The translations under genes and the position numbers were made by a program. The notes beneath the pieces were generated by a model. The model ran no database searches. It was not told the DNA's origin and was given only the letters and a program-made list of their open reading frames with translations. From Ancylobacter tetraedralis (GTDB taxonomy: Bacteria; Pseudomonadota; Alphaproteobacteria; Rhizobiales; Xanthobacteraceae), in NCBI RefSeq assembly GCF_014195655.1, contig NZ_JACICD010000005.1, positions 124,001 to 188,000 on the forward strand: a stretch of DNA of 64,000 nucleotides, given 5' to 3'. Below are positions 56,920 to 64,000 of this stretch, one piece after another. Each line of letters begins with the position of its first letter. Position 1 is the stretch's first letter.

Positions 56920-57939
56920 TCAGCTCGACAGCGCCGAGGAAAGCTCGCGGACGTTACTCTGTATCATGTCGATGTAGGTGCTCGCCGGGCCTTTGTCATC
57001 GGAGAGCGCATCGGAATAAAGCTCGCCGCCGACGCGCGCGCCCGATTCCTTGGCGATACGCTGGGCCAGCCGCGGATCGGCGATGTTCTCCAGGAACACG
57101 GCGGGAATCTTCTGCGACTTGATCTGCCGGATGATGCGGCCGACATCCTTGGCGGAGGCCTCCGCCTCGGTCGAGACGCCCTGCGGCGCCAGCAGCTTCA
57201 GCCCATAGGCATCGCCGAAATAGCCGAACGCGTCATGCGAGGTGATGATGCGGCGCTGCTTGACGGGAATGCCGGCCATGGCGGTGCGCACCTGCGCGTC
57301 CAGCGCCTTGAGCTTCTCGATATAGGCGGCCGCCTGTGCCTTGTAAGCCTCCGCGCCGGCCGGATCGGCCTTGATCAGCGCGTCGCGGATATTGGCCGCG
57401 TAGATCTCCACATTGGCCACGTTCTGCCAGGCATGCGGGTCGAGCGGGCCGTGGTCGTGGCCCTTGTGCGCGTCGGCGGGAGCGGCTTCGGCATGGTCCT
57501 GCCCGGCCGCGTCATGCCCCTCCTCCTCGTCATCGTCCTGCGGCTCGCTGGCTGTGCGGTAGCGCGGCGTCACGCCCTGCGTGACGGCCACGAGTTCCGC
57601 CTTGGTGCCCGACGCCTTGACCAGACGATCCATCCAGCCCTCCAGCCCGAGCCCGTTCTCGAACACGACGGCGGCCTGCGCCACCTCCTTCGCGGCCTGA
57701 GGGGTAGGCTGGTAGACATGTGTGTCGCCGTTGGGGCCGACCAGCGTGACCACCGAGATGCGGTCGCCGCCGACATTCTTCACGATGTCGCCGAGGATCG
57801 AGAACGTGGCGACAACCGGCAGGGGATGGGACGCGGCATCCTGCGCGAGCGCGGGGGTGGCCAGCGGGAGGCCGGCGGCCAGAGTTGCGCCAAGGCCGGC
57901 CAGAAGGGCGCGGCGCCGGGAGATGCGGACGGAACGCAT
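56920..57939 (-). CDS. znuA: Zinc ABC transporter substrate-binding protein (ZnuA)
   Basis: 339-residue cluster A-I solute-binding protein. The signal sequence carries RISRRRALLAG, a twin-arginine-like start, before a hydrophobic core ending at ALA. Metal ligands are H74, H169, H235 and D310; a histidine rather than glutamate at the third position (SHDAFGYF) indicates zinc over manganese. An acidic His-rich loop (about 136-165) is typical of ZnuA. ATG 57939 has GGAGA nine bases upstream; GTG 57948 is less likely. Third transporter gene of the operon. Confidence 0.94.
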   Translation of the reverse strand: MRSVRISRRRALLAGLGATLAAGLPLATPALAQDAASHPLPVVATFSILGDIVKNVGGDRISVVTLVGPNGDTHVYQPTPQAAKEVAQAAVVFENGLGLEGWMDRLVKASGTKAELVAVTQGVTPRYRTASEPQDDDEEEGHDAAGQDHAEAAPADAHKGHDHGPLDPHAWQNVANVEIYAANIRDALIKADPAGAEAYKAQAAAYIEKLKALDAQVRTAMAGIPVKQRRIITSHDAFGYFGDAYGLKLLAPQGVSTEAEASAKDVGRIIRQIKSQKIPAVFLENIADPRLAQRIAKESGARVGGELYSDALSDDKGPASTYIDMIQSNVRELSSALSS

Positions 57940-57957
57940 GAGCTTCACTCTCCGAGT

Positions 57958-58827
57958 TCAGGCTTCGAGATGACGGCGCGGCGCGAGGCGGGGAAGGAGC
58001 CCGCCCACCGGGCCGAACAGGACCGACAGCGCATAGGCGCCACCGGCCACGAGGATGATGGCGGGCCCGGAGGGCACGCCCCAATGATAGGAAACCAGCA
58101 AGCCGATCACGCCGGAGGCGCAGGCGATCAGCACCGAGCAGCCGACCATCACGGTCAGCTCGCGGGTCCAGAACCGCGCGCTCGCGGCCGGCAGCATCAT
58201 CATGCCGACCGCCAGAAGCGTGCCGAGCGCATGGAAGCCGCCAACCAGATTGAGCACCACCAGCGCGAGGAAGGCGAGATGGGTCGGCGCCCCCGCCCGG
58301 CTGACCGAGCGCAGGAAGCCGGGATCGACGCTTTCCAGCACCAGCGGCCGCCACAGCACGGCGAGCACGACGAGCGTGAAGCTGGAAATGGCGGTGATGA
58401 GCAGCAGCGTCGCGTCGTCCAGCGCCAGCACGGTGCCGAACAGCACGTGCAGCAGGTCGACATTGGAGCCGCGCAGCGAGACGAGGAGCACGCCGAGCGC
58501 CAGCGAGACGAGATAGAAGGCGGCCAGCGCCGCGTCCTCCTTCATCTGCGTGGCCCGCGCCACCGCCCCGGCGCCCAGCGCCACCGCGAAGCCGGCAACC
58601 AGCCCGCCGATGGTCATGGCGAACAGGTTCAGCCCGGCGGCGAGGAAGCCGACCGCCGCACCCGGCAGGATGGCATGCGCCATGGCGTCGCCGGCGAGAC
58701 TCATGCGCCGCAGCATCATCAGCACGCCGACCGGCCCGGCGCCGAGGCCGAGCGCCAGCACGCCGACCAGCGCCCGGCGCATGAAATCGAACTCGGCGAA
58801 GGGGGCGATGAGGAGAGAGTAGATCAT
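57958..58827 (-). CDS. znuB: Zinc ABC transporter permease (ZnuB)
   Basis: 289-residue ABC-3 family permease with about eight membrane spans, e.g. RALVGVLALGLGAGPVGVLM and LAGDAMAHAILPGAAVGF, the latter being the conserved coupling segment. Its ATG overlaps the znuC stop (ATGA). It ends 18 nt before the znuA start. The C-terminal GPVGGLLPRLAPRR is cytoplasmic by positive charge. Confidence 0.94.
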   Translation of the reverse strand: MIYSLLIAPFAEFDFMRRALVGVLALGLGAGPVGVLMMLRRMSLAGDAMAHAILPGAAVGFLAAGLNLFAMTIGGLVAGFAVALGAGAVARATQMKEDAALAAFYLVSLALGVLLVSLRGSNVDLLHVLFGTVLALDDATLLLITAISSFTLVVLAVLWRPLVLESVDPGFLRSVSRAGAPTHLAFLALVVLNLVGGFHALGTLLAVGMMMLPAASARFWTRELTVMVGCSVLIACASGVIGLLVSYHWGVPSGPAIILVAGGAYALSVLFGPVGGLLPRLAPRRHLEA

Positions 58828-59582
58828 GCCGCCCGCTCCGCTACGGGCGAACCGGGCGCGCAGGCCGGTGCCCCATCGTCCCACGCCTCGCACATGCGGC
58901 GGGCCTCGATGAGATTGGCGGGGGTGAGCACCTCGCGGGTCTCCCCCCAGCCCACCGTCTCGCGCGCCAACAGCAGCGTCTGCGGAAAATGATCGCGCAC
59001 CAGTTCCATGTCGTGCAGCACGGCGAGCACGGTGCGCCCCTCCCCGTTCCAGCGCTCGATGAGCGCGATGAGATCGGCCGTGGTGCCGGCATCGAGCGCG
59101 GTGAACGGCTCGTCGAGCAGGATCAGCCGGGCATCCTGCAGCAGCAGCCGGGCGAACAGCGTGCGCTGCATCTGCCCGCCCGAGAGCGTGCCGATCGGCC
59201 GGGCCTCGAAGCCCTCCAGCCCCACCGCGGCGATCGCCGCCTCGACGCGGGCGCGGTCGGCCTTGCCGATGCCGCCAAACAGCCCGGTGCGTCGCCACAG
59301 GCCGGTCGAGACCAGGTCGAACACCTCGATGGGAAAGGTGCGGTCGATCTCCGCCGCCTGCGGCAGATAGGCAACCTCGCGCTCCGGCACCCGGCACTCG
59401 ATCCGGCCGGCAAGCGCGGGGAGAATGCCGACAATGCCCTTGAGCAGGGTCGACTTTCCCGCCCCGTTCGGCCCGCACACGGCGAGCAGCGCACCCTCGG
59501 GCACCACGCCGTCAAGGTGATGCACCGCCGGGTGGCGGTCATAGCCAAGGGTCAGATCGCGGAAGGCCAGCACGTTGCCCAT
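58824..59582 (-). CDS. znuC: Zinc ABC transporter ATP-binding protein (ZnuC)
   Basis: 252-residue ATPase. Walker A GPNGAGKST, the Q-loop in YLPQAAEID, the signature LSGGQMQR, Walker B LILLDEPF and the switch histidine in VLHDMELV are intact. ATG 59582 (MGNVLAFRDLTLGY) has GGGAGG seven bases upstream and is preferred to 59621. Preceded by the His-rich membrane gene after about 46 nt and coupled to znuB. Confidence 0.95.
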   Translation of the reverse strand: MGNVLAFRDLTLGYDRHPAVHHLDGVVPEGALLAVCGPNGAGKSTLLKGIVGILPALAGRIECRVPEREVAYLPQAAEIDRTFPIEVFDLVSTGLWRRTGLFGGIGKADRARVEAAIAAVGLEGFEARPIGTLSGGQMQRTLFARLLLQDARLILLDEPFTALDAGTTADLIALIERWNGEGRTVLAVLHDMELVRDHFPQTLLLARETVGWGETREVLTPANLIEARRMCEAWDDGAPACAPGSPVAERAA

Positions 59583-59628
59583 GGATTTGCCTCCCGCTTT
59601 CGCTGCCTTGCTTTCCATCATCGCCCCC

Positions 59629-59985
59629 TCACGCGCCGCCGGCGGCCAGCACCACCAGCGCGAGCGCCCAGATCAGCGCGGCCAGCGGCAGCGCGATGGC
59701 GAGGCGCTGCATGGCGGAAAGGCGCAGCAGCGAGAAACCCGGCCGCGCCGGCGGATGACGCCGCCCGGGCCCGTGCGAATGGCGATGCGACGGGGAATGC
59801 GCATGCGCCGCTCCCGGGCGATGCGCGGGAACGGGCACGGTGGCGCCCTCGCCGCCATGATCGTGATCGTGGGAATGGTCATGATCGTGATCGCGCCCCT
59901 TGGCGTGGACATGCCCGTCGCCCGGGTCACGCCGCGTGGCGGGATCGAGCAGGGGCGGCGCGGTGGGGGCAGGCGAAGCAGGCAT
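59629..59985 (-). CDS. His-rich single-span membrane protein, first gene of the znu operon
   Basis: 118-residue protein not matched to a named family. Residues 25-77 contain about 18 histidines in HDHDHSHDHDH and HAHSPSHRHSHG clusters, then one hydrophobic span (about 93-115) and a very short tail. GGAG lies 7 nt before ATG 59985. Two Zur-box-like palindromes lie 24-75 nt upstream. It would be the first gene translated from the zinc operon. A zinc buffer or donor to ZnuB/ZnuC at the cytoplasmic face, or a sensor, is my inference. An upstream ATG at 60018 falls inside one palindrome and is rejected. Confidence 0.75.
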   Translation of the reverse strand: MPASPAPTAPPLLDPATRRDPGDGHVHAKGRDHDHDHSHDHDHGGEGATVPVPAHRPGAAHAHSPSHRHSHGPGRRHPPARPGFSLLRLSAMQRLAIALPLAALIWALALVVLAAGGA

Positions 59986-60003
59986 TGGTAAACTCCGTGG
60001 GTC

Positions 60004-60060
60004 GGAGTGATACAACATATCGGACGGCAGCGTCCACCCGTTCACGATACATTATATCGG
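60004..60060 (-). promoter_or_regulatory. Pair of Zur-box-like palindromes upstream of the znu operon
   Basis: GATACAACATATCGG (60009-60023) and GATACATTATATCGG (60046-60060) are nearly identical 15-mers centred on GATA-N5-TATC palindromes, 37 bp apart. The first extends to GGAGTGATACAACATATC, which agrees at 13 of 18 positions with the palindrome GATATGTTATAACATATC that I recall as an alphaproteobacterial Zur box. On the minus strand the second contains TATAAT, so it probably overlaps the promoter. Confidence 0.65.
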
Positions 60061-60241
60061 GCCGATACCTCCCCGCCCGCGCTCCCTACCCGATTGCCGC
60101 CCTGGCGCGCAGGGGCGCCGTCTGCGACAGCGCGTCGGTCGAATTGATGGGGCGGCCTGTCTCGACGGCGCGCCCGCCGCGCCTTATGAGAAGGCGCCTT
60201 GCTCGCCGGCGACGCCGGCCTGTTCGTTCTGGAGCCCGTTC

Positions 60242-60769
60242 ATGGACATTTCCCGCATTTCGGCCGGATCGAATCCGCCTGACGAAATCAACGTCATCAT
60301 CGAAATTCCGGCCGGCGGCGCGCCGGTGAAATATGAGTTCGACAAGGAATCCGGCGCGCTCTTCGTCGACCGTTTCCTGCACACGCCGATGTTCTACCCC
60401 GGCAATTACGGCTTCATCCCGCAGACGCTCGGCGATGACGGCGATCCGCTCGACGTGATCGTCATCTCGCCGATCCCGCTGCTGGCCGGCTGCGTCATCG
60501 CCGCCCGCCCGGTAGGCGTGCTGATGATGACCGACGAGAAGGGCGGCGACGAGAAGATCCTCGCCGTGCCGGTCAACTCGGTCTACCCCTACCATGCGGG
60601 CGTGACCAACTATACGGACCTGCCGCCGATCATTGTCGACCAGGTCGCCCATTTCTTCACCCACTACAAGGATCTGGAGAAGGGCAAGACCGTCACCATC
60701 GCCGGCTGGAAGGACGCCGCCGGGGCGGGCGAGGTCATCGTGCGCGGGATCGAAGCCGCGAAGAAGTGA
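60242..60769 (+). CDS. ppa: Inorganic pyrophosphatase (Ppa)
   Basis: 175-residue family I soluble pyrophosphatase hydrolysing PPi with Mg2+. The signature DGDPLDVIVISP holds the metal-binding aspartates, with KYEFDKESGALFVDRFLHT and YPGNYGFIPQT upstream and a downstream FTHYKDLEKGK. Length is normal for the hexameric bacterial class. It stands as a single gene followed by a strong hairpin. Confidence 0.98.
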   Translation: MDISRISAGSNPPDEINVIIEIPAGGAPVKYEFDKESGALFVDRFLHTPMFYPGNYGFIPQTLGDDGDPLDVIVISPIPLLAGCVIAARPVGVLMMTDEKGGDEKILAVPVNSVYPYHAGVTNYTDLPPIIVDQVAHFFTHYKDLEKGKTVTIAGWKDAAGAGEVIVRGIEAAKK

Positions 60770-60807
60770 GGCGCGGCCGTTTATCGGCTGTCACACGACC
60801 AAAGTTC

Positions 60808-60838
60808 AGAAGCCGTCCGCGCCGCGCGGACGGCTTCT
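60808..60838 (+). terminator. Hairpin terminator after ppa
   Basis: A perfect 14-bp stem runs from AGAAGCCGTCCGCG (60808-60821) to CGCGGACGGCTTCT (60825-60838) with a 3-nt loop; only a short T-poor tail follows. Confidence 0.75.
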
Positions 60839-60886
60839 TGGCATCGCGCTTGCTGCGGACCGCGCGTATCGCGTTCCGGAGTTCCC

Positions 60887-61606
60887 ATGCCGCTCAATTT
60901 CACCGATCGCGGTTGCTATCGCGACCGCCTCATCCCTGCCGCCGAACTTTCGAGCCCGGGCGAGCCGCCCTACACGGACAGCTACCCCGTGAAACTGCCG
61001 GACGGCGACTGGGCGGACCTGCCCTTTCTCGCCCTGCCGCCCGATTTCGACACGGCGATCGCCTATCTCTGCATCACCGAAAACTCGTTCGCGCTGGAAG
61101 ACCGGCTGTCCTCGGCCATGGTCGAGGTGGTGCGCGAGCTTGAGCCCGAGGTGGTGGTCGGCATGCCGACGCTGGGCATGGTGCTCGCCGCCTCGGTGGC
61201 GAAGAAGCTCGGCCATCCGCACTACGTGCCGCTGAGCTATTCGCGCAAGTTCTGGTTTGAGGACGAACTGTCCATTCCCGTCATCTCCATCACCAGCCCG
61301 CTCAAGCCGAAAACCGTGTTCATCGATCCGCGCCTGCTGGAGCGGCTGGAGAACCGGCGCGTGCTGCTGGTCGAGGACGTCATCTCCACCGGCGGCACGG
61401 TCTCGGCCGAACTGGAGCTGATGAAGCGGATCGGCGCCAATGTGGTCGGCGTCGCCACCGCCATCCAGGAGACCAATGTCTGGCAGAAGACGCTCGGTGC
61501 CATCGATCCCGCCTGGCCGGGCCTCGTGCGGGCGCCGATCCGTTGCCCTCTGTTCCGCAAGGTCGAGGGCGGCTGGGCGCCGGACTGGTCGACGATGCCG
61601 GCCTGA
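60887..61606 (+). CDS. Phosphoribosyltransferase family protein
   Basis: 239-residue type I phosphoribosyltransferase fold protein. The PRPP-binding loop VLLVEDVISTGGTV is clear, preceded by VVVGMPTLGMVLAASVAKKLG. The N-terminal 60 residues (TDRGCYRDRLIPAAELSSPG) form an extension not typical of adenine or orotate enzymes. The nucleobase or other acceptor is unknown. Neighbour ppa could pull PPi-releasing reactions, but that is general. Confidence 0.85.
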   Translation: MPLNFTDRGCYRDRLIPAAELSSPGEPPYTDSYPVKLPDGDWADLPFLALPPDFDTAIAYLCITENSFALEDRLSSAMVEVVRELEPEVVVGMPTLGMVLAASVAKKLGHPHYVPLSYSRKFWFEDELSIPVISITSPLKPKTVFIDPRLLERLENRRVLLVEDVISTGGTVSAELELMKRIGANVVGVATAIQETNVWQKTLGAIDPAWPGLVRAPIRCPLFRKVEGGWAPDWSTMPA

Positions 61607-61612
61607 ACCCTC

Positions 61613-62656
61613 TCAGCCGGGAAAGCCCATCCCGGCCAGCACCTTCTGCAGGCTGGCGGCGAGCACCACGCCCTCGCGCGCCGCGCGCGCGCGGTTGACC
61701 AGCCGGCGCTTGCCCGGCAGGCGCGCGCCCGGCTCCTGCTCGATGGCGTGCGCCAGCCGTTCCAGATGATCGAGATAAGCGTCGCCCGCGACGACACCGG
61801 GATCGATGGCGATGACGACATGGCCGACCGCCGCCGGGGGGCCCTTGCCGTCGAAGAAGCTCGGCGCGTCGAAGGCGAAGGTGGAGGCGGTCAGCGCCGC
61901 CGCCATCACCTCGATGATAAAGGCCAGCGCCGTGCCCTTGGCCTCGCCCATCGGCACCATGGTGCCGGCAAGCCCCGCCTTGGCGTCGGTGGTCGGATTG
62001 CCGTCGGGATCGAGCGCCCAGCCCTCGGGAATGCTGGTATCGCCCCGCTGCACGGCCGCCAGCAGGTTGCCGCGCGCCACTTTCGCCACCGACAGGTCGA
62101 CCAGCGCCGGCGGGCGCCCCTTCAGCGGCGTCGCGAAGGCGATCGGGTTGGTGCCGAACACCGCGCGCTTGCCGCCCCAGGGCGCGATGGAGGCGGCGGC
62201 ATTCGAGAAGGCGAGCCCCACCAGCCCCTCGCCCGCCAGCTTTTCCACCGGCTGGCCGGCCACACCGAAATGGCTGGAGCGGCGGATCGCCATCATGGCG
62301 ATGCCGGTCTCGCGCGCCACCGTCGCCAGCAGCGGCAGGCCCAGCTCGATGGCGGGATAGGCGAAGCCGTTGCCGGCATCCACCGCGATCACCGACGGCG
62401 CGACGCGCCGCAACTCGGGCACGGCATGGCCGTCGATCTTGCCGGACGCGACCATGGCGCCATAGCTCGGCAGCCGTGCGAGGCCATGCGTGCCGAGCCC
62501 GTCGGCCTCCGCCGCGACCAGCGCCTCGGCGGTCCGGCGCGCATTCTCGGGACCCGTGCCGAAATGGACGAGCGCCCGCGCCGCATGGGCGCGCGCCGCG
62601 TCAAGATCAAGGCGAAGGTCGTGGAAGGCCGGTGTGGCGATCGCCTCCTCCATCAC
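61613..62656 (-). CDS. Ldh-family NAD(P)-dependent oxidoreductase (malate/L-lactate dehydrogenase type)
   Basis: 347-residue member of the Ldh_2 family, unrelated to classical lactate dehydrogenases. Family blocks are LVAAEADGLGTHGLARLPSY, RRSSHFGVAGQPVEKLA, FSNAAASIAPWGGKRAVFGTNPIAFATP and PMGEAKGTALAFIIEVM. Members include ureidoglycolate, diketogulonate and delta-piperideine-carboxylate reductases. Its start overlaps the stop of the creatininase-like gene (ATGA), so they act in one unit; the substrate may be an alpha-keto or imino acid. Confidence 0.9.
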   Translation of the reverse strand: MMEEAIATPAFHDLRLDLDAARAHAARALVHFGTGPENARRTAEALVAAEADGLGTHGLARLPSYGAMVASGKIDGHAVPELRRVAPSVIAVDAGNGFAYPAIELGLPLLATVARETGIAMMAIRRSSHFGVAGQPVEKLAGEGLVGLAFSNAAASIAPWGGKRAVFGTNPIAFATPLKGRPPALVDLSVAKVARGNLLAAVQRGDTSIPEGWALDPDGNPTTDAKAGLAGTMVPMGEAKGTALAFIIEVMAAALTASTFAFDAPSFFDGKGPPAAVGHVVIAIDPGVVAGDAYLDHLERLAHAIEQEPGARLPGKRRLVNRARAAREGVVLAASLQKVLAGMGFPG

Positions 62657-63471
62657 GCCGCGCCGCCGCCGAGCGGCCCTTCCGCGAGGCGCTTGAGGTC
62701 GAAGCGGTGGACATCGGCGAGCAGCTCGACGAAGGCGCGCGCGCCATAGAGCGCGCAGGCCTCCCCCTTCTCGAGGCTCGCCTGCGTGGCGTCGCCCATC
62801 GCCCCGCTTTCCTGGATATCCTGCGCCATCCAGCCGAAGCCGGCCGGCGTGCCGGCGCGCAGGAAGGAGAATTCCTGCTCCATGGCGAGGGTGACGGGGG
62901 CGAAGTCGCGCACCTCGCTCTCCTTCACCGTGTCGGGGCGGAAGGCCAGCATGAGCGAGGTCTCGACCCCGGCGGCATGAATGCCGTGCTGGCGCTCCTG
63001 CGCGGTGAACAGCCCCTCGGGATAGCCGAAGCGGTGCCAGGAGATGGTCACGACGAGCATGCCGAGCCGCGCCCGCAGGTCGCGCGCCACGATGTCGAGA
63101 ATCGGCACGTTGCCGCCGTGAGAATTGACGACGACAAGCTTGCGCACCCCCGCCCGGTGCACGCTCTCGCCGATCTCGGTCCAGGCGCGGATCACCGTTT
63201 CGGCAGAGAGCGTCAGCGTGCCCGGAAAGTCGATGTGCTCGTTGGACTTGCCGATCGACTGCACGGGCAGGAACACCGCCGGCGTCTCGGCCGGCAGCAG
63301 CCGGGCGACCTCCTTCAGGTAGCCCTCGGCGATGAAGCTGTCGACGCCGACCGGCAGATGCGGCCCGTGCTGCTCCACCGCCGCCACCGGCAGCACGGCG
63401 ATCCAGTTTCCGACATCGCCCGCGGCGAAATCGGTCCAGCTCAGTTCGGTCCAGAAGCGTTTGGGCGGCAT
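62653..63471 (-). CDS. Creatininase family amidohydrolase
   Basis: 272-residue metal-dependent hydrolase. Metal ligands are recognised in VEQHGPHLPVGVDSF (Glu, His, Asp), NSHGGNVP and GIHAAGVETSLM. The family hydrolyses cyclic amides such as creatinine, or acts on F420/mycofactocin precursors. Coupled to the downstream Ldh-type gene and 37 nt after the RidA gene. Substrate not determined. Confidence 0.92.
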   Translation of the reverse strand: MPPKRFWTELSWTDFAAGDVGNWIAVLPVAAVEQHGPHLPVGVDSFIAEGYLKEVARLLPAETPAVFLPVQSIGKSNEHIDFPGTLTLSAETVIRAWTEIGESVHRAGVRKLVVVNSHGGNVPILDIVARDLRARLGMLVVTISWHRFGYPEGLFTAQERQHGIHAAGVETSLMLAFRPDTVKESEVRDFAPVTLAMEQEFSFLRAGTPAGFGWMAQDIQESGAMGDATQASLEKGEACALYGARAFVELLADVHRFDLKRLAEGPLGGGAA

Positions 63472-63508
63472 GGTGAGGCTCCGGGGCGGGAAAGTCGGGC
63501 TTTTAGGC

Positions 63509-63898
63509 TCAATCGCGCCGCGCCGCCAGCGCCTCGACCTCCACCTTGAACTCGGGACGGGTGAAGCCGGAGACGATCATCAGCGTGGAGGCCGGCGGCG
63601 GATCGGCGATGAAGCGGTCGCGCGCCGCCATGTAGCCGGCCATATGGGCACGGTCCGTGACATAGGCGTTCAGCCGCACGATGTCGGCCACGCCCATGTC
63701 GGCCTCGGCCAGGCAGGCCGCGAGGGCGGCGAAGCACAGATCGGCCTGCGCCTCCGCGCTTTCGGGAATGTCGTCCTGCGCGGAGATTCCAAGCTGGCCG
63801 GAAACCAGCAGCAGCCGCGCGCCGGCCGGCACCTCGACGGCGTGGCTGTAGCGGGCGAAGGGTCGCCGGATCGCGACGGGCAGTAAATGACGGAGCAT
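63509..63898 (-). CDS. RidA/YjgF/YER057c family protein
   Basis: 129-residue RidA-superfamily protein. The catalytic-type arginine near the C-terminal end is in STLMIVSGFTRPEFKVEVEALA, with LLVSGQLGISAQDDIPESAEAQADLCFAALAACL before it. RidA deaminates reactive 2-aminoacrylate and other imines; paralogues in catabolic operons act on pathway imines. The ATG at 63898 excludes an N-terminal extension to 63943. First of three genes with a creatininase and an oxidoreductase. Confidence 0.9.
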   Translation of the reverse strand: MLRHLLPVAIRRPFARYSHAVEVPAGARLLLVSGQLGISAQDDIPESAEAQADLCFAALAACLAEADMGVADIVRLNAYVTDRAHMAGYMAARDRFIADPPPASTLMIVSGFTRPEFKVEVEALAARRD

Positions 63899-63939
63899 GG
63901 CGAAGATCCAGACTGGGGGAATCTGCGTAGGAAACGTCA

Positions 63940-63951
63940 GCACATATGTGC
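63940..63951. promoter_or_regulatory. 12-bp palindrome upstream of the RidA gene
   Basis: GCACATATGTGC is a perfect palindrome 42 nt before the RidA start, in the probable promoter region of the three-gene unit. It may bind a dimeric repressor; no regulator gene is in the window. Confidence 0.35.
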
Positions 63952-64000
63952 ATCGAGATTAAGCTCGCCTATCATGCCGGCAATCTCGCACACCGTTCAT

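Noticed and set aside
59986-60018. Extending the His-rich gene to ATG 60018 or beyond
   Set aside because: That ATG lies inside a Zur-box-like palindrome, while ATG 59985 has a well-placed GGAG.

Overview
The window is 64 kb of high-GC chromosomal DNA from an alphaproteobacterium of the order Hyphomicrobiales (Rhizobiales), most likely the Xanthobacteraceae (Ancylobacter/Starkeya/Xanthobacter type). The order is supported by gene content and gene order: aroK-aroB-CorC-like-bolA-dnaJ-cobS-cobT, hemC-hemD-mitofilin-hemY, the 180-kDa NAD-glutamate dehydrogenase and the rsmB-heparinase-purH run. The family is my inference. About 56 protein genes are present, nearly all intact housekeeping or conserved accessory genes packed in short operons with many ATGA/GTGA overlaps. 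I found no rRNA, tRNA, CRISPR array, prophage or insertion sequence.

Layout. 0.1-5.2 kb: redox, repair and biosynthesis (grxC, comF-like, a methyltransferase, mutT, argJ, a secreted parvulin). 5.7-8.9 kb: secA after a long leader, plus a small NTF2-like gene. 9.1-13.4 kb (minus): an L,D-transpeptidase lipoprotein, accA, xerD and a 47-residue membrane protein. 13.6-21.1 kb: shikimate pathway (aroK, aroB), a CorC-like CBS protein, bolA, a J-domain protein and the aerobic cobaltochelatase subunits cobS and cobT. 21.1-21.7 kb: a gene-free stretch with minisatellites and a possible small RNA. 21.7-26.5 kb (minus): haem operon hemC-hemD-mitofilin-hemY. 26.6-31.8 kb: tsaD, gpsA, an EVE protein, a methyltransferase and acs. 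31.9-36.8 kb: NAD-glutamate dehydrogenase. 37-44.6 kb: ompW with an FNR/FixK-type site, purH, heparinase-like, rsmB, glk and a pseudouridine synthase. 44.8-47.3 kb: a patatin-like hydrolase with a long Ala/Lys/Pro tail and 3-hydroxybutyrate dehydrogenase, plausibly polyhydroxybutyrate turnover. 47.5-53 kb: a Fur-family (Zur-like) regulator, ispG, a rhodanese, asd and a ZevAB-like metal system. 53-55.7 kb: acetoacetate decarboxylase, a beta-propeller protein and a MarR-GNAT fusion. 55.8-60 kb (minus): a zinc uptake operon. 60.2-63.9 kb: ppa, a phosphoribosyltransferase and a RidA/creatininase/Ldh-type catabolic trio.

The most coherent theme is zinc. A His-rich single-span membrane protein, znuC, znuB, znuA and a CxCC-type COG0523 GTPase are read in one direction behind a pair of GATAC-N3-ATATC palindromes that resemble Zur boxes. 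A Zur-like regulator and a ZevAB-like periplasmic/membrane pair lie within 13 kb. The His-rich protein opening the operon is the best candidate for an undescribed component. Other items worth a second look are the putative small RNA at about 21.35-21.54 kb, an interspersed palindromic repeat present twice (18.8 and 56.8 kb), recurrent 13-15 bp minisatellites (two of them in frame at gene ends) and a perfect operator-like palindrome in front of the MarR-GNAT gene.
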